DNA of 5,540 bases from JAQGHB01 sp036384495. GTDB taxonomy: Bacteria; Patescibacteriota; Saccharimonadia; Saccharimonadales; UBA4665. Positions 1-4,909 of this stretch are shown here, piece after piece. The position numbers were made by a program, and so were the translations under genes. How positions within the stretch are numbered: position 1 is the stretch's first letter; each line of letters opens with the position of its first letter. The notes beneath the pieces are model-generated. The model made no database searches. It was not told the DNA's origin and worked only from the letters and a program-made list of their open reading frames with translations. The stretch covers positions 1 to 5,540 of the forward strand of contig DASVMD010000066.1 in assembly GCA_036384495.1 (NCBI GenBank), in the 5' to 3' direction.

Positions 1-888
1 CTAACCGGCCATTCTATATCTGACAAAATGTATTACCGCTGCAAAAACGGTCGTGTCGTGCCGGTGTACGTGAGCGTATCGCCAATTTTGGTCAACGATA
101 AGCCCTACGGAGCCATCGAGGTGTTCCGTGACATCACCCTCGAAGAGGAAGTCGACCGCATGAAAAGCGAGTTTATATCTCTGGCGTCGCACCAGCTGCG
201 CACGCCGCTGTCGGCCATTAAAACCTACTCCCACATGCTGGCCGACGGTTACATGGGCGAAGTCACCGACACCCAAAAGAAGTCACTGCGCACCATTATC
301 AGCGCCACCAACCGCATGAATGAACTGATTAGCACGCTGCTTAATATCACACGCATGGAAAGCGGCACCATAGCCGTCACACCCAAATCGCTACATATCG
401 ATAAAGTCGTGGAGGAGGTCCTAAAAGAGGTGTCTCTTATGGCAACCGACAAGTCTATTGAGTTGTCATTTGCGGCAAGTGGCACTGCCAGTCAAACGCT
501 CAAAACCGATCAACTTATCCTCAAAGAAATCATCACTAATTTAATCACTAACGCCATAAAATACACACCCGAGGGTGGCAAAGTAAGCGTTACAGTCAAG
601 GCCAAAGCGTCAGAAATTATTATAGAGGTCAACGACAGCGGTTGGGGTATCCCCAAATACGAACAGGAGCAGATCTTTACCAAGTTTTTCCGCGCCCAAA
701 ACATTCTTAAACGCGAAACTACCGGTACTGGCTTAGGACTTTACTTAGTTAAGGGCCTAGTCGACGCGCTCGGCGGCCGTATTTGGTTCAAAAGTACCGA
801 GGGCGCCGGCACAAACTTTTTTGTGGCACTGCCGCGCAAGCAGCAAAAAGCCAAGGTGATCAGTCCTACAGCCGAAGTGGCAGAGTAA
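1..888 (+). CDS. PAS-containing sensor histidine kinase, C-terminal part (5' end outside window)
   Basis: The frame is open from base 1, so the gene starts upstream; 295 codons are visible before TAA. It is an ATP-dependent protein kinase that phosphorylates itself on His and passes the phosphate to a response regulator. Visible codons about 10-46 look like the end of a PAS domain, closing with the typical FRDIT. Next is a HisKA dimerisation domain with the H-box SHQLRTPL; His64 (190-192) is the phosphoacceptor. The HATPase domain follows: N-box Asn184 (NLITNAIKYTP), G1 box DSGWGIP from codon 212, F-box FTKFF from codon 226, G2 box GTGLGL at codons 242-247. All catalytic boxes are intact. The residue after the His is Gln instead of the usual Glu/Asp. 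No membrane segment is visible, but the N-terminal sensor part is missing. The response regulator 89 bp downstream is the likely partner (inference from adjacency). Confidence 0.95.
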   Translation, partial: LTGHSISDKMYYRCKNGRVVPVYVSVSPILVNDKPYGAIEVFRDITLEEEVDRMKSEFISLASHQLRTPLSAIKTYSHMLADGYMGEVTDTQKKSLRTIISATNRMNELISTLLNITRMESGTIAVTPKSLHIDKVVEEVLKEVSLMATDKSIELSFAASGTASQTLKTDQLILKEIITNLITNAIKYTPEGGKVSVTVKAKASEIIIEVNDSGWGIPKYEQEQIFTKFFRAQNILKRETTGTGLGLYLVKGLVDALGGRIWFKSTEGAGTNFFVALPRKQQKAKVISPTAEVAE

Positions 889-913
889 ACTATGGGCTTT
901 TGTAAAAATTTCG

Positions 914-944
914 TTACGCGCGTCTCCATCAGGTATGGTATAAA
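914..944 (+). promoter_or_regulatory. candidate promoter of the response regulator gene (extended -10)
   Basis: In the 89-bp gap after the kinase, TGG (936-938) directly precedes TATAAA (939-944), an extended -10 form. A weak -35, TTACGC (914-919), lies 19 nt upstream. AATAAT (943-948) is an alternative -10. Transcription would start near 951, leaving a leader of about 27 nt that contains the Shine-Dalgarno AAAGGGG (961-967). The regulator can therefore probably be transcribed independently of the kinase. No terminator is seen in the gap, so read-through is also possible. Confidence 0.5.
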
Positions 945-977
945 TAATGTAGACATTTAGAAAGGGGAATTGCTTTA

Positions 978-1379
978 GTGGCACGTATACTTATTGTTGA
1001 AGATGACCGGGACCTGAACGCCGCCTACTCCACCATCCTACAAAGCGTAGGTCATGAGGTAGCGTCCGCGTTCGACGGCAAAGAGGCACTCAAAAAGCTC
1101 AAGGACTTCGACGCCGAGCTGATATTGCTCGATTTGCTGATGCCCATCATGGGCGGCCTGGAGTTCCTGCAGCAATACGATCTGCTCAAGGCCCATCCCA
1201 ATGTTAAGGTGTTAATTTTCACCAATATGGAAAACTCACCAGAGGTTACCGAAGCCTATAAGTTTGGTGCCCATCGCTGTATCATCAAGTCCTGGACGGC
1301 ACCGCACAACCTCGCCAAGGTCGTCTCCGACACGCTCAATAACACCGCTTCCTCCAAAGAAGCCACGCCAGCCAGCTAA
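978..1379 (+). CDS. single-domain response regulator (CheY-like receiver)
   Basis: This 133-residue protein is a stand-alone receiver domain that accepts phosphate from a histidine kinase. The start is GTG, chosen because AAAGGGG (961-967) sits 10 nt upstream and the protein then begins with the canonical MARILIVEDD. Key receiver residues are present: acidic pair Asp9/Asp10, phosphoacceptor Asp52 (LILLDLLMP), switch Thr82 and conserved Lys104. The Lys is followed by Ser, not the usual Pro. After about residue 122 there is only a short Ser/Ala/Thr-rich tail, with no DNA-binding or enzymatic output domain. It must therefore act by protein-protein contact or as a phosphorelay intermediate. It lies 89 bp downstream of the histidine kinase, which is the likely phosphodonor. 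The domain assignment is firm; the target is unknown. Confidence 0.93.
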   Translation: MARILIVEDDRDLNAAYSTILQSVGHEVASAFDGKEALKKLKDFDAELILLDLLMPIMGGLEFLQQYDLLKAHPNVKVLIFTNMENSPEVTEAYKFGAHRCIIKSWTAPHNLAKVVSDTLNNTASSKEATPAS

Positions 1380-1390
1380 GCCGCTCATGC

Positions 1391-1419
1391 TTGCAATAGC
1401 TTGCAGCTCGTACTACACT
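1391..1419 (+). promoter_or_regulatory. candidate promoter of the 182-residue protein gene; predicts a leaderless mRNA
   Basis: TTGCAA (1391-1396) and TACACT (1414-1419) are separated by exactly 17 nt; each matches the sigma70 consensus at 4 of 6 positions. The expected start of transcription, about 1426, is 2 nt before the ATG at 1428. No Shine-Dalgarno precedes that ATG (the bases there are CTCCT). A direct repeat of GCTTGCA (1389-1395 and 1399-1405, 10-nt period) overlaps the -35 and could be a regulator site, but this is speculative. Confidence 0.4.
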
Positions 1420-1427
1420 GCACTCCT

Positions 1428-1976
1428 ATGAGCGAAATACCGAATTTTTTCAATATCGAGCATTTAGCGGCAACTGTCTCTCTTACTGAGGCGCAACAAG
1501 CAGACCTTCTTGAAACTACTACAAAAGAAATCGGCGCCGTACTAGGAGCTTTGGCCCTAAGAAAAGATGCACAAGCCTTACAAAAGTACTGGCCATGGAA
1601 CAGCCAAATTCTAACAGGTGATTTTACAGGGGAGCTTGAGGGTATAGTTACTCACGATCAGAAGGTACTCGATATGCATGGCGAGGGGTCTGACCATAGC
1701 CTTACTGTTGAAGGCGCAGGCCTATCGTCTCTAAATCTTAATCTAGCATTTTTCTATGCTGATGCGTTCAATTTAGAAACACGCCATGTCCTCTTGTTCG
1801 CGACCATTCCGGACCTTCGCGCAGCACCTAATGACGACTTGGGGAGCGTGGCACTTGTACTAGATCCAGAAATCTCTAATCAAAAGGTTACTATCTTTAA
1901 GGCAGCCGATGGCGATAGTCATAAACTAGCAACATTCGCAAAAGACGTGCTCGCTCAAGGCGCTACAGCGGCTTAA
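1428..1976 (+). CDS. uncharacterised soluble protein, 182 residues
   Basis: I do not recognise this protein. The ATG at 1428 is chosen over an in-frame TTG at 1401, because the TTG codon lies inside the candidate promoter spacer and would give an unconvincing N-terminus. Neither start has a Shine-Dalgarno. The protein has no signal peptide or membrane segment. Residues about 18-53 look helical and rich in Glu, Gln, Ala and Leu. The remainder alternates short hydrophobic stretches (for example LNLNLAFFYADAF and HVLLFATIPDL) with acidic loops, suggesting a mixed or beta-rich fold. No catalytic motif or metal-binding cluster is evident; there are no cysteines. Sampled lines are about 43-47% GC, below the neighbouring signalling genes. 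The last codons overlap a copy of the crp 3' end on the other strand (1963-1976). The long open frame and coding-like composition support a real gene; the function is unknown. Confidence 0.75.
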   Translation: MSEIPNFFNIEHLAATVSLTEAQQADLLETTTKEIGAVLGALALRKDAQALQKYWPWNSQILTGDFTGELEGIVTHDQKVLDMHGEGSDHSLTVEGAGLSSLNLNLAFFYADAFNLETRHVLLFATIPDLRAAPNDDLGSVALVLDPEISNQKVTIFKAADGDSHKLATFAKDVLAQGATAA

Positions 1977-2004
1977 GATCAGCGATATTAGTTCTTAGGA
2001 GCCT
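1963..2004 (-). pseudogene. displaced or vestigial 3' end of the crp-like gene (second copy of its C-terminal codons)
   Basis: Read on the minus strand, 1986 down to 1963 encodes IADLKPL followed by TAG. The crp-like gene ends with the same peptide and TAA at 2477 down to 2454. The two 24-nt blocks match at 20 positions, and all four differences are synonymous third positions (ATC/ATT, GCT/GCC, CTG/CTT, TAG/TAA). Going further inside the gene, a weaker match (one codon shorter, sharing TTAGGA and CCT) continues to about 2004 and then fades. The rest of a crp gene is absent here. The block is in the same orientation as the intact gene and 491 bp from it. The third-position pattern indicates that both copies were once under protein-coding selection. 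It could be an attachment-site-like repeat or the stub of a deleted paralogue. Confidence 0.6.
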
Positions 2005-2032
2005 TGATTTAGGCTATCAAAAGTGGCACAAT
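2004..2032 (+). promoter_or_regulatory. candidate promoter of the small membrane protein gene
   Basis: TTGATT (2004-2009) and CACAAT (2027-2032) are 17 nt apart, each with 4 of 6 consensus matches. Transcription would start near 2039. This gives a leader of about 28 nt to the ATG at 2067, which has a Shine-Dalgarno, or about 4 nt to the GTG at 2043, which has none. The -35 lies within a small inverted repeat (AGCCT/AGGCT, 2000-2015). The promoter begins where similarity to the crp tail stops, so it would belong to the inserted segment. Confidence 0.4.
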
Positions 2033-2066
2033 CTACTAAATAGTGAGCTTAATGGGAGAGGCAGGC

Positions 2067-2447
2067 ATGGCATTAGCAGAAAGCATACAAGAGTCCAAAA
2101 TAACGAGTAAAAGCTTAGACGATGATTCAAAAAGTAATTTTTCAGACAGGCTAAAGACTGCCGTTAACGCAGGTATTTTTGCTGTTGGCACAGCGGCATT
2201 TTCATATGCCTTGTATAAGACGGGCCAGGGTGTTGTAGATTTATTGCATAGTACACCGATCGATGTGGGACATGGCAATTACTACTACCCAAACACACAT
2301 CAGACTATTCATCTTGAAGCAGGGCAGTCTTTCCCGCAAGAACCCGTATCGACAGTTTCTATGCTCAAATATGGCGGAGCATGGGCTTTGGCTGGCTCAG
2401 CCCTATTTTATTGTGGATCAGTACCCACTTCTGCAGAAGTCGACTAG
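2067..2447 (+). CDS. small hypothetical membrane protein with two predicted transmembrane helices, 126 residues
   Basis: I do not recognise this protein. Three in-frame starts exist: GTG 2043, ATG 2052 and ATG 2067. I prefer 2067 because GGGAG (2054-2058) lies 8 nt upstream; the longer forms add 5 or 8 residues. Residues 1-30 are polar and charged with no signal peptide (acidic DDD near 18-20). A first hydrophobic helix spans about 32-50 and a second about 102-119. The loop of about 50 residues between them is rich in Tyr, His and Pro (GNYYYPNTHQTIHLEAGQSF). The C-terminus is short and acidic. The likely topology has both ends on the same side with the loop across the membrane. Base composition is AT-rich (one line in the N-terminal part is about 33% GC). 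The gene lies exactly between the two copies of the crp 3' end, so it may be the cargo of a small insertion. It converges on the crp-like gene with only 6 bp between stop codons. Confidence 0.65.
   Translation: MALAESIQESKITSKSLDDDSKSNFSDRLKTAVNAGIFAVGTAAFSYALYKTGQGVVDLLHSTPIDVGHGNYYYPNTHQTIHLEAGQSFPQEPVSTVSMLKYGGAWALAGSALFYCGSVPTSAEVD
2427..2440. repeat. 14-bp perfect palindrome near the edge of the putative insertion
   Basis: ACTTCTGCAGAAGT is a perfect palindrome inside the last codons of the small membrane protein gene, 14 bp from the crp stop codon. It has no run of T on either side, so it is not a convincing intrinsic terminator. It could be a protein-binding or recombination site at the boundary of the duplicated segment, or simply coding sequence. 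Confidence 0.35.
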
Positions 2448-2453
2448 TAGCTA

Positions 2454-3140
2454 TTAAAGCGGCTTAAGATCGGCAATATATTGGTCGTTTAGGACCTGCA
2501 TTAACTTCGGTAGATTAAGCTGGTAGGGCATATTTTTGCCGTAGTTGATAACGCCGCGGTGCTTGAGCTTGTTAAGCTCGGTGGCGGCCGTTTCGCGCGT
2601 CAGGCCAGTTAAGTTGGCAAAATCCTGGTGCGTGAGCTCTAGGGTGATCTCGATTTTGCCTGGCGCTACGGTGTTACCGTGGCTCAGTGCCAGATAATGT
2701 AGGGTGTAGAGCAGCTTGTCGCTGGCGCGGGAGTGCTGCAGGGCATTCAGTCGCATGGATTTGCCGAGCTCATCTGTCAAGGAGCGTTCCAGTTCGCGGT
2801 AGAGCAATTCGGGGCGCCCCTTAACAAAAGCAACGTATTCGTCGCGAGGCACGCAGTACAGCGTGACATTGGGGCTAAACGCCTCGTAATAATAAATAGC
2901 GCTGGCAATTTTGCCGAACACCCATGGGCCGGGGAATACCGAGCCATCGGAGTAGAATGATACCGGCTTTTCGTCGCCATTAACGCTTAAATTGTAGGCT
3001 TTAACGGTGCCGCCCTTAACGACAAAGGCCGAGCGCGGCGCTTCGCCCTGAAAGACGATGATTTCACCCTTTTTAAACGTCTTCGTAGGGTGACGGTCTA
3101 GAAAAACCCTGAGATAGTTATCGGCAACATTGTCTGACAT
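2454..3140 (-). CDS. Crp/Fnr-family transcriptional regulator
   Basis: At 228 residues it has the usual length of a Crp/Fnr DNA-binding protein. Residues about 15-105 form the cyclic-nucleotide-binding-like beta-roll (KTFKKGEIIVFQGEAPRSAF, then VKGGTVKAYN). About 105-140 corresponds to the dimerisation helix. About 165-205 is a winged helix-turn-helix (LTHQDFANLTGLTRETAATE). Arg182-Glu183 in the recognition helix match the Arg-Glu pair of CRP, but the second CRP Arg is replaced by Thr187. The CRP phosphate-binding cassette with its Arg-Ser/Thr is not visible at the expected place (FPGPWVFGK instead), so cAMP binding is doubtful. The protein has one Cys (Cys96), so it cannot carry an FNR-type Fe-S cluster. 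The effector is unknown. It lies 45 bp downstream of the LCP gene on the same strand and may be co-transcribed. Its 3' end is duplicated at 1963-2004. Confidence 0.93.
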   Translation of the reverse strand: MSDNVADNYLRVFLDRHPTKTFKKGEIIVFQGEAPRSAFVVKGGTVKAYNLSVNGDEKPVSFYSDGSVFPGPWVFGKIASAIYYYEAFSPNVTLYCVPRDEYVAFVKGRPELLYRELERSLTDELGKSMRLNALQHSRASDKLLYTLHYLALSHGNTVAPGKIEITLELTHQDFANLTGLTRETAATELNKLKHRGVINYGKNMPYQLNLPKLMQVLNDQYIADLKPL

Positions 3141-3169
3141 CTCATACTATGATACCATTTATCACCTCT
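3141..3169 (-). promoter_or_regulatory. leader of the crp-like gene: Shine-Dalgarno, interrupted in-frame start and extended -10
   Basis: On the minus strand, AGAGG (3165-3169) stands 6 nt before an ATG (3156-3158) that is in frame with the crp start at 3138-3140. The reading is ATG GTA TCA TAG TAT GAG ATG, so TAG (3147-3149) stops it after three codons. The annotated ATG itself has no Shine-Dalgarno at normal distance. The same stretch holds an extended -10, TGG plus TATCAT (-10 hexamer at 3149-3154), which would start transcription about 2 nt before the annotated ATG. Two readings are possible: a leaderless mRNA from this promoter, or a mini-ORF and reinitiation on the mRNA coming from the LCP gene. 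Confidence 0.4.
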
Positions 3170-3185
3170 GGCGAATAGGCGTGCG

Positions 3186-4739
3186 CTACTGAGTTGTTGT
3201 AGTTTTTGGTACCTGATCGGCGCCCACGAGCACGATGTAATCAGAGGTGTAGAGGCCGCTGTAGGGGTTAGTGGTAGTTACCGAATTGCCGAACATACTT
3301 ATCAGCAGCTGCTTGGTGGCCGGGCTTTTGCCGCCCGAGTTATCGATAATGGTGGTCGTGGCTTGATTGGCATTGGCATCGCCCACACTAACCACATTTA
3401 TTTCCTTTGCCTGCAGCTGTGTGCGCTTTTTAGACGCCAGGCCACCGGTATCAGTGGCGTTTAACACGGTAACCGTGGCGCCTTCTTGCACGACCGGATT
3501 AGACGAAGTTTGCCGCTTAAGGAAGGCCTGGATATCGCTGTAATCATCGATGCCGGCCGCCGGTATCAAGCCCGAGCCAAGACTTGGCGAACTATAACTA
3601 GTCAACAGATTTTTGCCATCGGCGTCGTTGAGGCTCAGCGACTTAATATTATTGCTGCCGATTGGCTTGGTGACATCGTATAAGCGGTGCACCTCTGGTA
3701 ATTTAAGATCAGTCTTAACATTGTTGCCGATGGCATCGGATAAGCTGCTCAGTTTGGCTGGATTAGTGATAACCCCGGCGCTCACAGCCTTGGTCTTCAG
3801 TGCAATTAACAGTTTGCGCTGGTTTTCGGTCCGAGTGAAGTCGCTGCCAGCAAAACCATACGAACGGTAGGAGTCACCGCGTGCTCGGGACAGATTGAGC
3901 GCCTGCTGACCATTTAAGTGATGTACGCCGTTCGTTAGTTTTACGAGCGGACCGTGCGCTGGAGTAGAGTAGTCGATATTGGGATCGTACAGGCCGCGCG
4001 GATCATCGCTGGCCACCGTAAAATCGATACCGCCCACGGCGTCTACCGCCTGCTTAAGCGCGCTGTAATCGATCAGCGCATAGTAGTTGATGCTAATTCC
4101 GAGGTTATCGCTGACCGTTTTTTCGAGCTGACCCATGCCGCCACTGGGGTAGCCGCTTTCGTGGAAGTTGTTGTTTTGGCCGTCTACGTAGGCGGCGTTG
4201 ATCTTTTCGTAGTCGCCGCTGCTATCTGCTACCAGCAGGTCGCGCGGGATACTCAGGAGGAACGCCTTGTTATTTTTGGTGTCGATGCTCATGACCATAA
4301 TCGAGTCGGTCAACTGGCCGCCGTTGTGCCCGGCGTCGTCAGCGGAGTTACCGGCTAGCAAAATATTAACCCGGCCACGATCTTCTCCCTTGAGCTTGGT
4401 AGTCGTGAGAACCCCCAGGATGTTACCACCAAAGAGTTTGTGAGCATTATAAATAAATTTAACCCCGACAAAGCCCACAATCAGCGCTAGTAGCACAGCC
4501 AGCGTAATCACCGCTCGTTTTAATCTGAATTTTTCCTTAAATCGTTGCCAGCGACTGGTTTTAACAGCGGTCGCGGCGGCGCGCTTGTGCTTGTCGCGCG
4601 GGTCGTATTGGTAATTTTGCAGCGTTGTACCGATGGCTGGGAACTTATCTGCCTGTTGCTTAGCCACGATCATATCCTGCCCAGGTCGTGCCTTGGCCAT
4701 ACGCGGTCGTTGTGGTGAACGGGGCGGGTTTTGATTCAT
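3186..4739 (-). CDS. LytR-CpsA-Psr (LCP) family cell-envelope protein with C-terminal LytR_C domain
   Basis: LCP proteins are membrane-anchored enzymes that transfer undecaprenyl-phosphate-linked glycopolymers to peptidoglycan or related envelope acceptors. This one has 517 residues. Residues 1-73 are a basic, Pro-rich cytoplasmic tail. A membrane helix at about 76-97 (AVITLAVLLALIVGFVGVKF) anchors it with the rest outside. The LCP domain covers about 122-320. Visible signature residues are Asp145 (QLTDSIMVMSID), Arg166-Asp167 (SIPRDLL), Arg285/Arg287 (LSRARGD) and Arg303/Arg308 (FTRTENQRK), which fit the polyprenyl-phosphate and metal site. A Ser/Asn-rich linker leads to a LytR_C domain at about 418-508 (GATVTVLNATDTGGLA at its start). 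A Thr-rich tail ends the protein. Two-domain LCP proteins of this size are common in Gram-positives and Saccharibacteria. ATG is preceded by a good promoter but no Shine-Dalgarno. The gene is first in a probable two-gene unit with crp. Confidence 0.95.
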   Translation of the reverse strand: MNQNPPRSPQRPRMAKARPGQDMIVAKQQADKFPAIGTTLQNYQYDPRDKHKRAAATAVKTSRWQRFKEKFRLKRAVITLAVLLALIVGFVGVKFIYNAHKLFGGNILGVLTTTKLKGEDRGRVNILLAGNSADDAGHNGGQLTDSIMVMSIDTKNNKAFLLSIPRDLLVADSSGDYEKINAAYVDGQNNNFHESGYPSGGMGQLEKTVSDNLGISINYYALIDYSALKQAVDAVGGIDFTVASDDPRGLYDPNIDYSTPAHGPLVKLTNGVHHLNGQQALNLSRARGDSYRSYGFAGSDFTRTENQRKLLIALKTKAVSAGVITNPAKLSSLSDAIGNNVKTDLKLPEVHRLYDVTKPIGSNNIKSLSLNDADGKNLLTSYSSPSLGSGLIPAAGIDDYSDIQAFLKRQTSSNPVVQEGATVTVLNATDTGGLASKKRTQLQAKEINVVSVGDANANQATTTIIDNSGGKSPATKQLLISMFGNSVTTTNPYSGLYTSDYIVLVGADQVPKTTTTQ

Positions 4740-4753
4740 TGAAGATGCTGTAC

Positions 4754-4782
4754 ATTATACCTGCTTACGATTATCCTGGCGA
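4754..4782 (-). promoter_or_regulatory. sigma70-type promoter of the LCP gene
   Basis: On the minus strand a perfect TATAAT (4754-4759) is preceded at 17 nt by TCGCCA (4777-4782; 4 of 6 matches to TTGACA). Transcription should begin at about 4746-4749, giving a leader of only about 7-10 nt before the ATG at 4739. The bases in that leader (ATCTTCA) contain no Shine-Dalgarno. This is the strongest promoter-like sequence in the window. It may also drive the crp-like gene downstream. Confidence 0.65.
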
Positions 4783-4869
4783 GTTTTTATAGGCTACCTA
4801 GGGTACCTGAGAACTCCCTGAACAGCTTTCCACAATACAGTCCTTGGTATTTCTAAGCTAATCCTCAGC

Positions 4870-4880
4870 CAACCGGGTTG
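4870..4880. promoter_or_regulatory. short palindrome in the divergent intergenic region (possible operator)
   Basis: CAACC-G-GGTTG is a perfect 11-bp palindrome in the 170-bp region between the divergent LCP and permease genes, 30 bp before the permease start. It overlaps a weak -10-like TGTAAT (4879-4884) for which I find no good -35. It could bind a regulator of the permease gene. The rest of 4783-4869 shows only a small TACC/GGTA inverted repeat (4796-4806 area) and nothing else I can name. Confidence 0.2.
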
Positions 4881-4909
4881 TAATGCCGACAGTAAACAAG
4901 GAAAACAAC

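Noticed and set aside
1401..1427. TTG start nine codons upstream for the 182-residue protein
   Set aside because: It has no ribosome site, falls within the spacer of the candidate promoter, and the added residues look non-native; the ATG at 1428 is the better start.
2000..2015. AGCCT/AGGCT hairpin after the 182-residue gene as an intrinsic terminator
   Set aside because: The stem is only 5 bp with a 6-nt loop, and no T run follows on either strand; it also overlaps a candidate -35.
2427..2456. Bidirectional terminator between the convergent membrane-protein and crp genes
   Set aside because: The palindrome has no T tract in either direction and lies inside coding sequence, so I list it only as a palindrome.
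3954..4358. 134-codon open frame on the plus strand inside the LCP gene
   Set aside because: It lies entirely antisense to a gene with clear LCP motifs, has no ribosome site of note and its translation has no family signature; it is a shadow frame.
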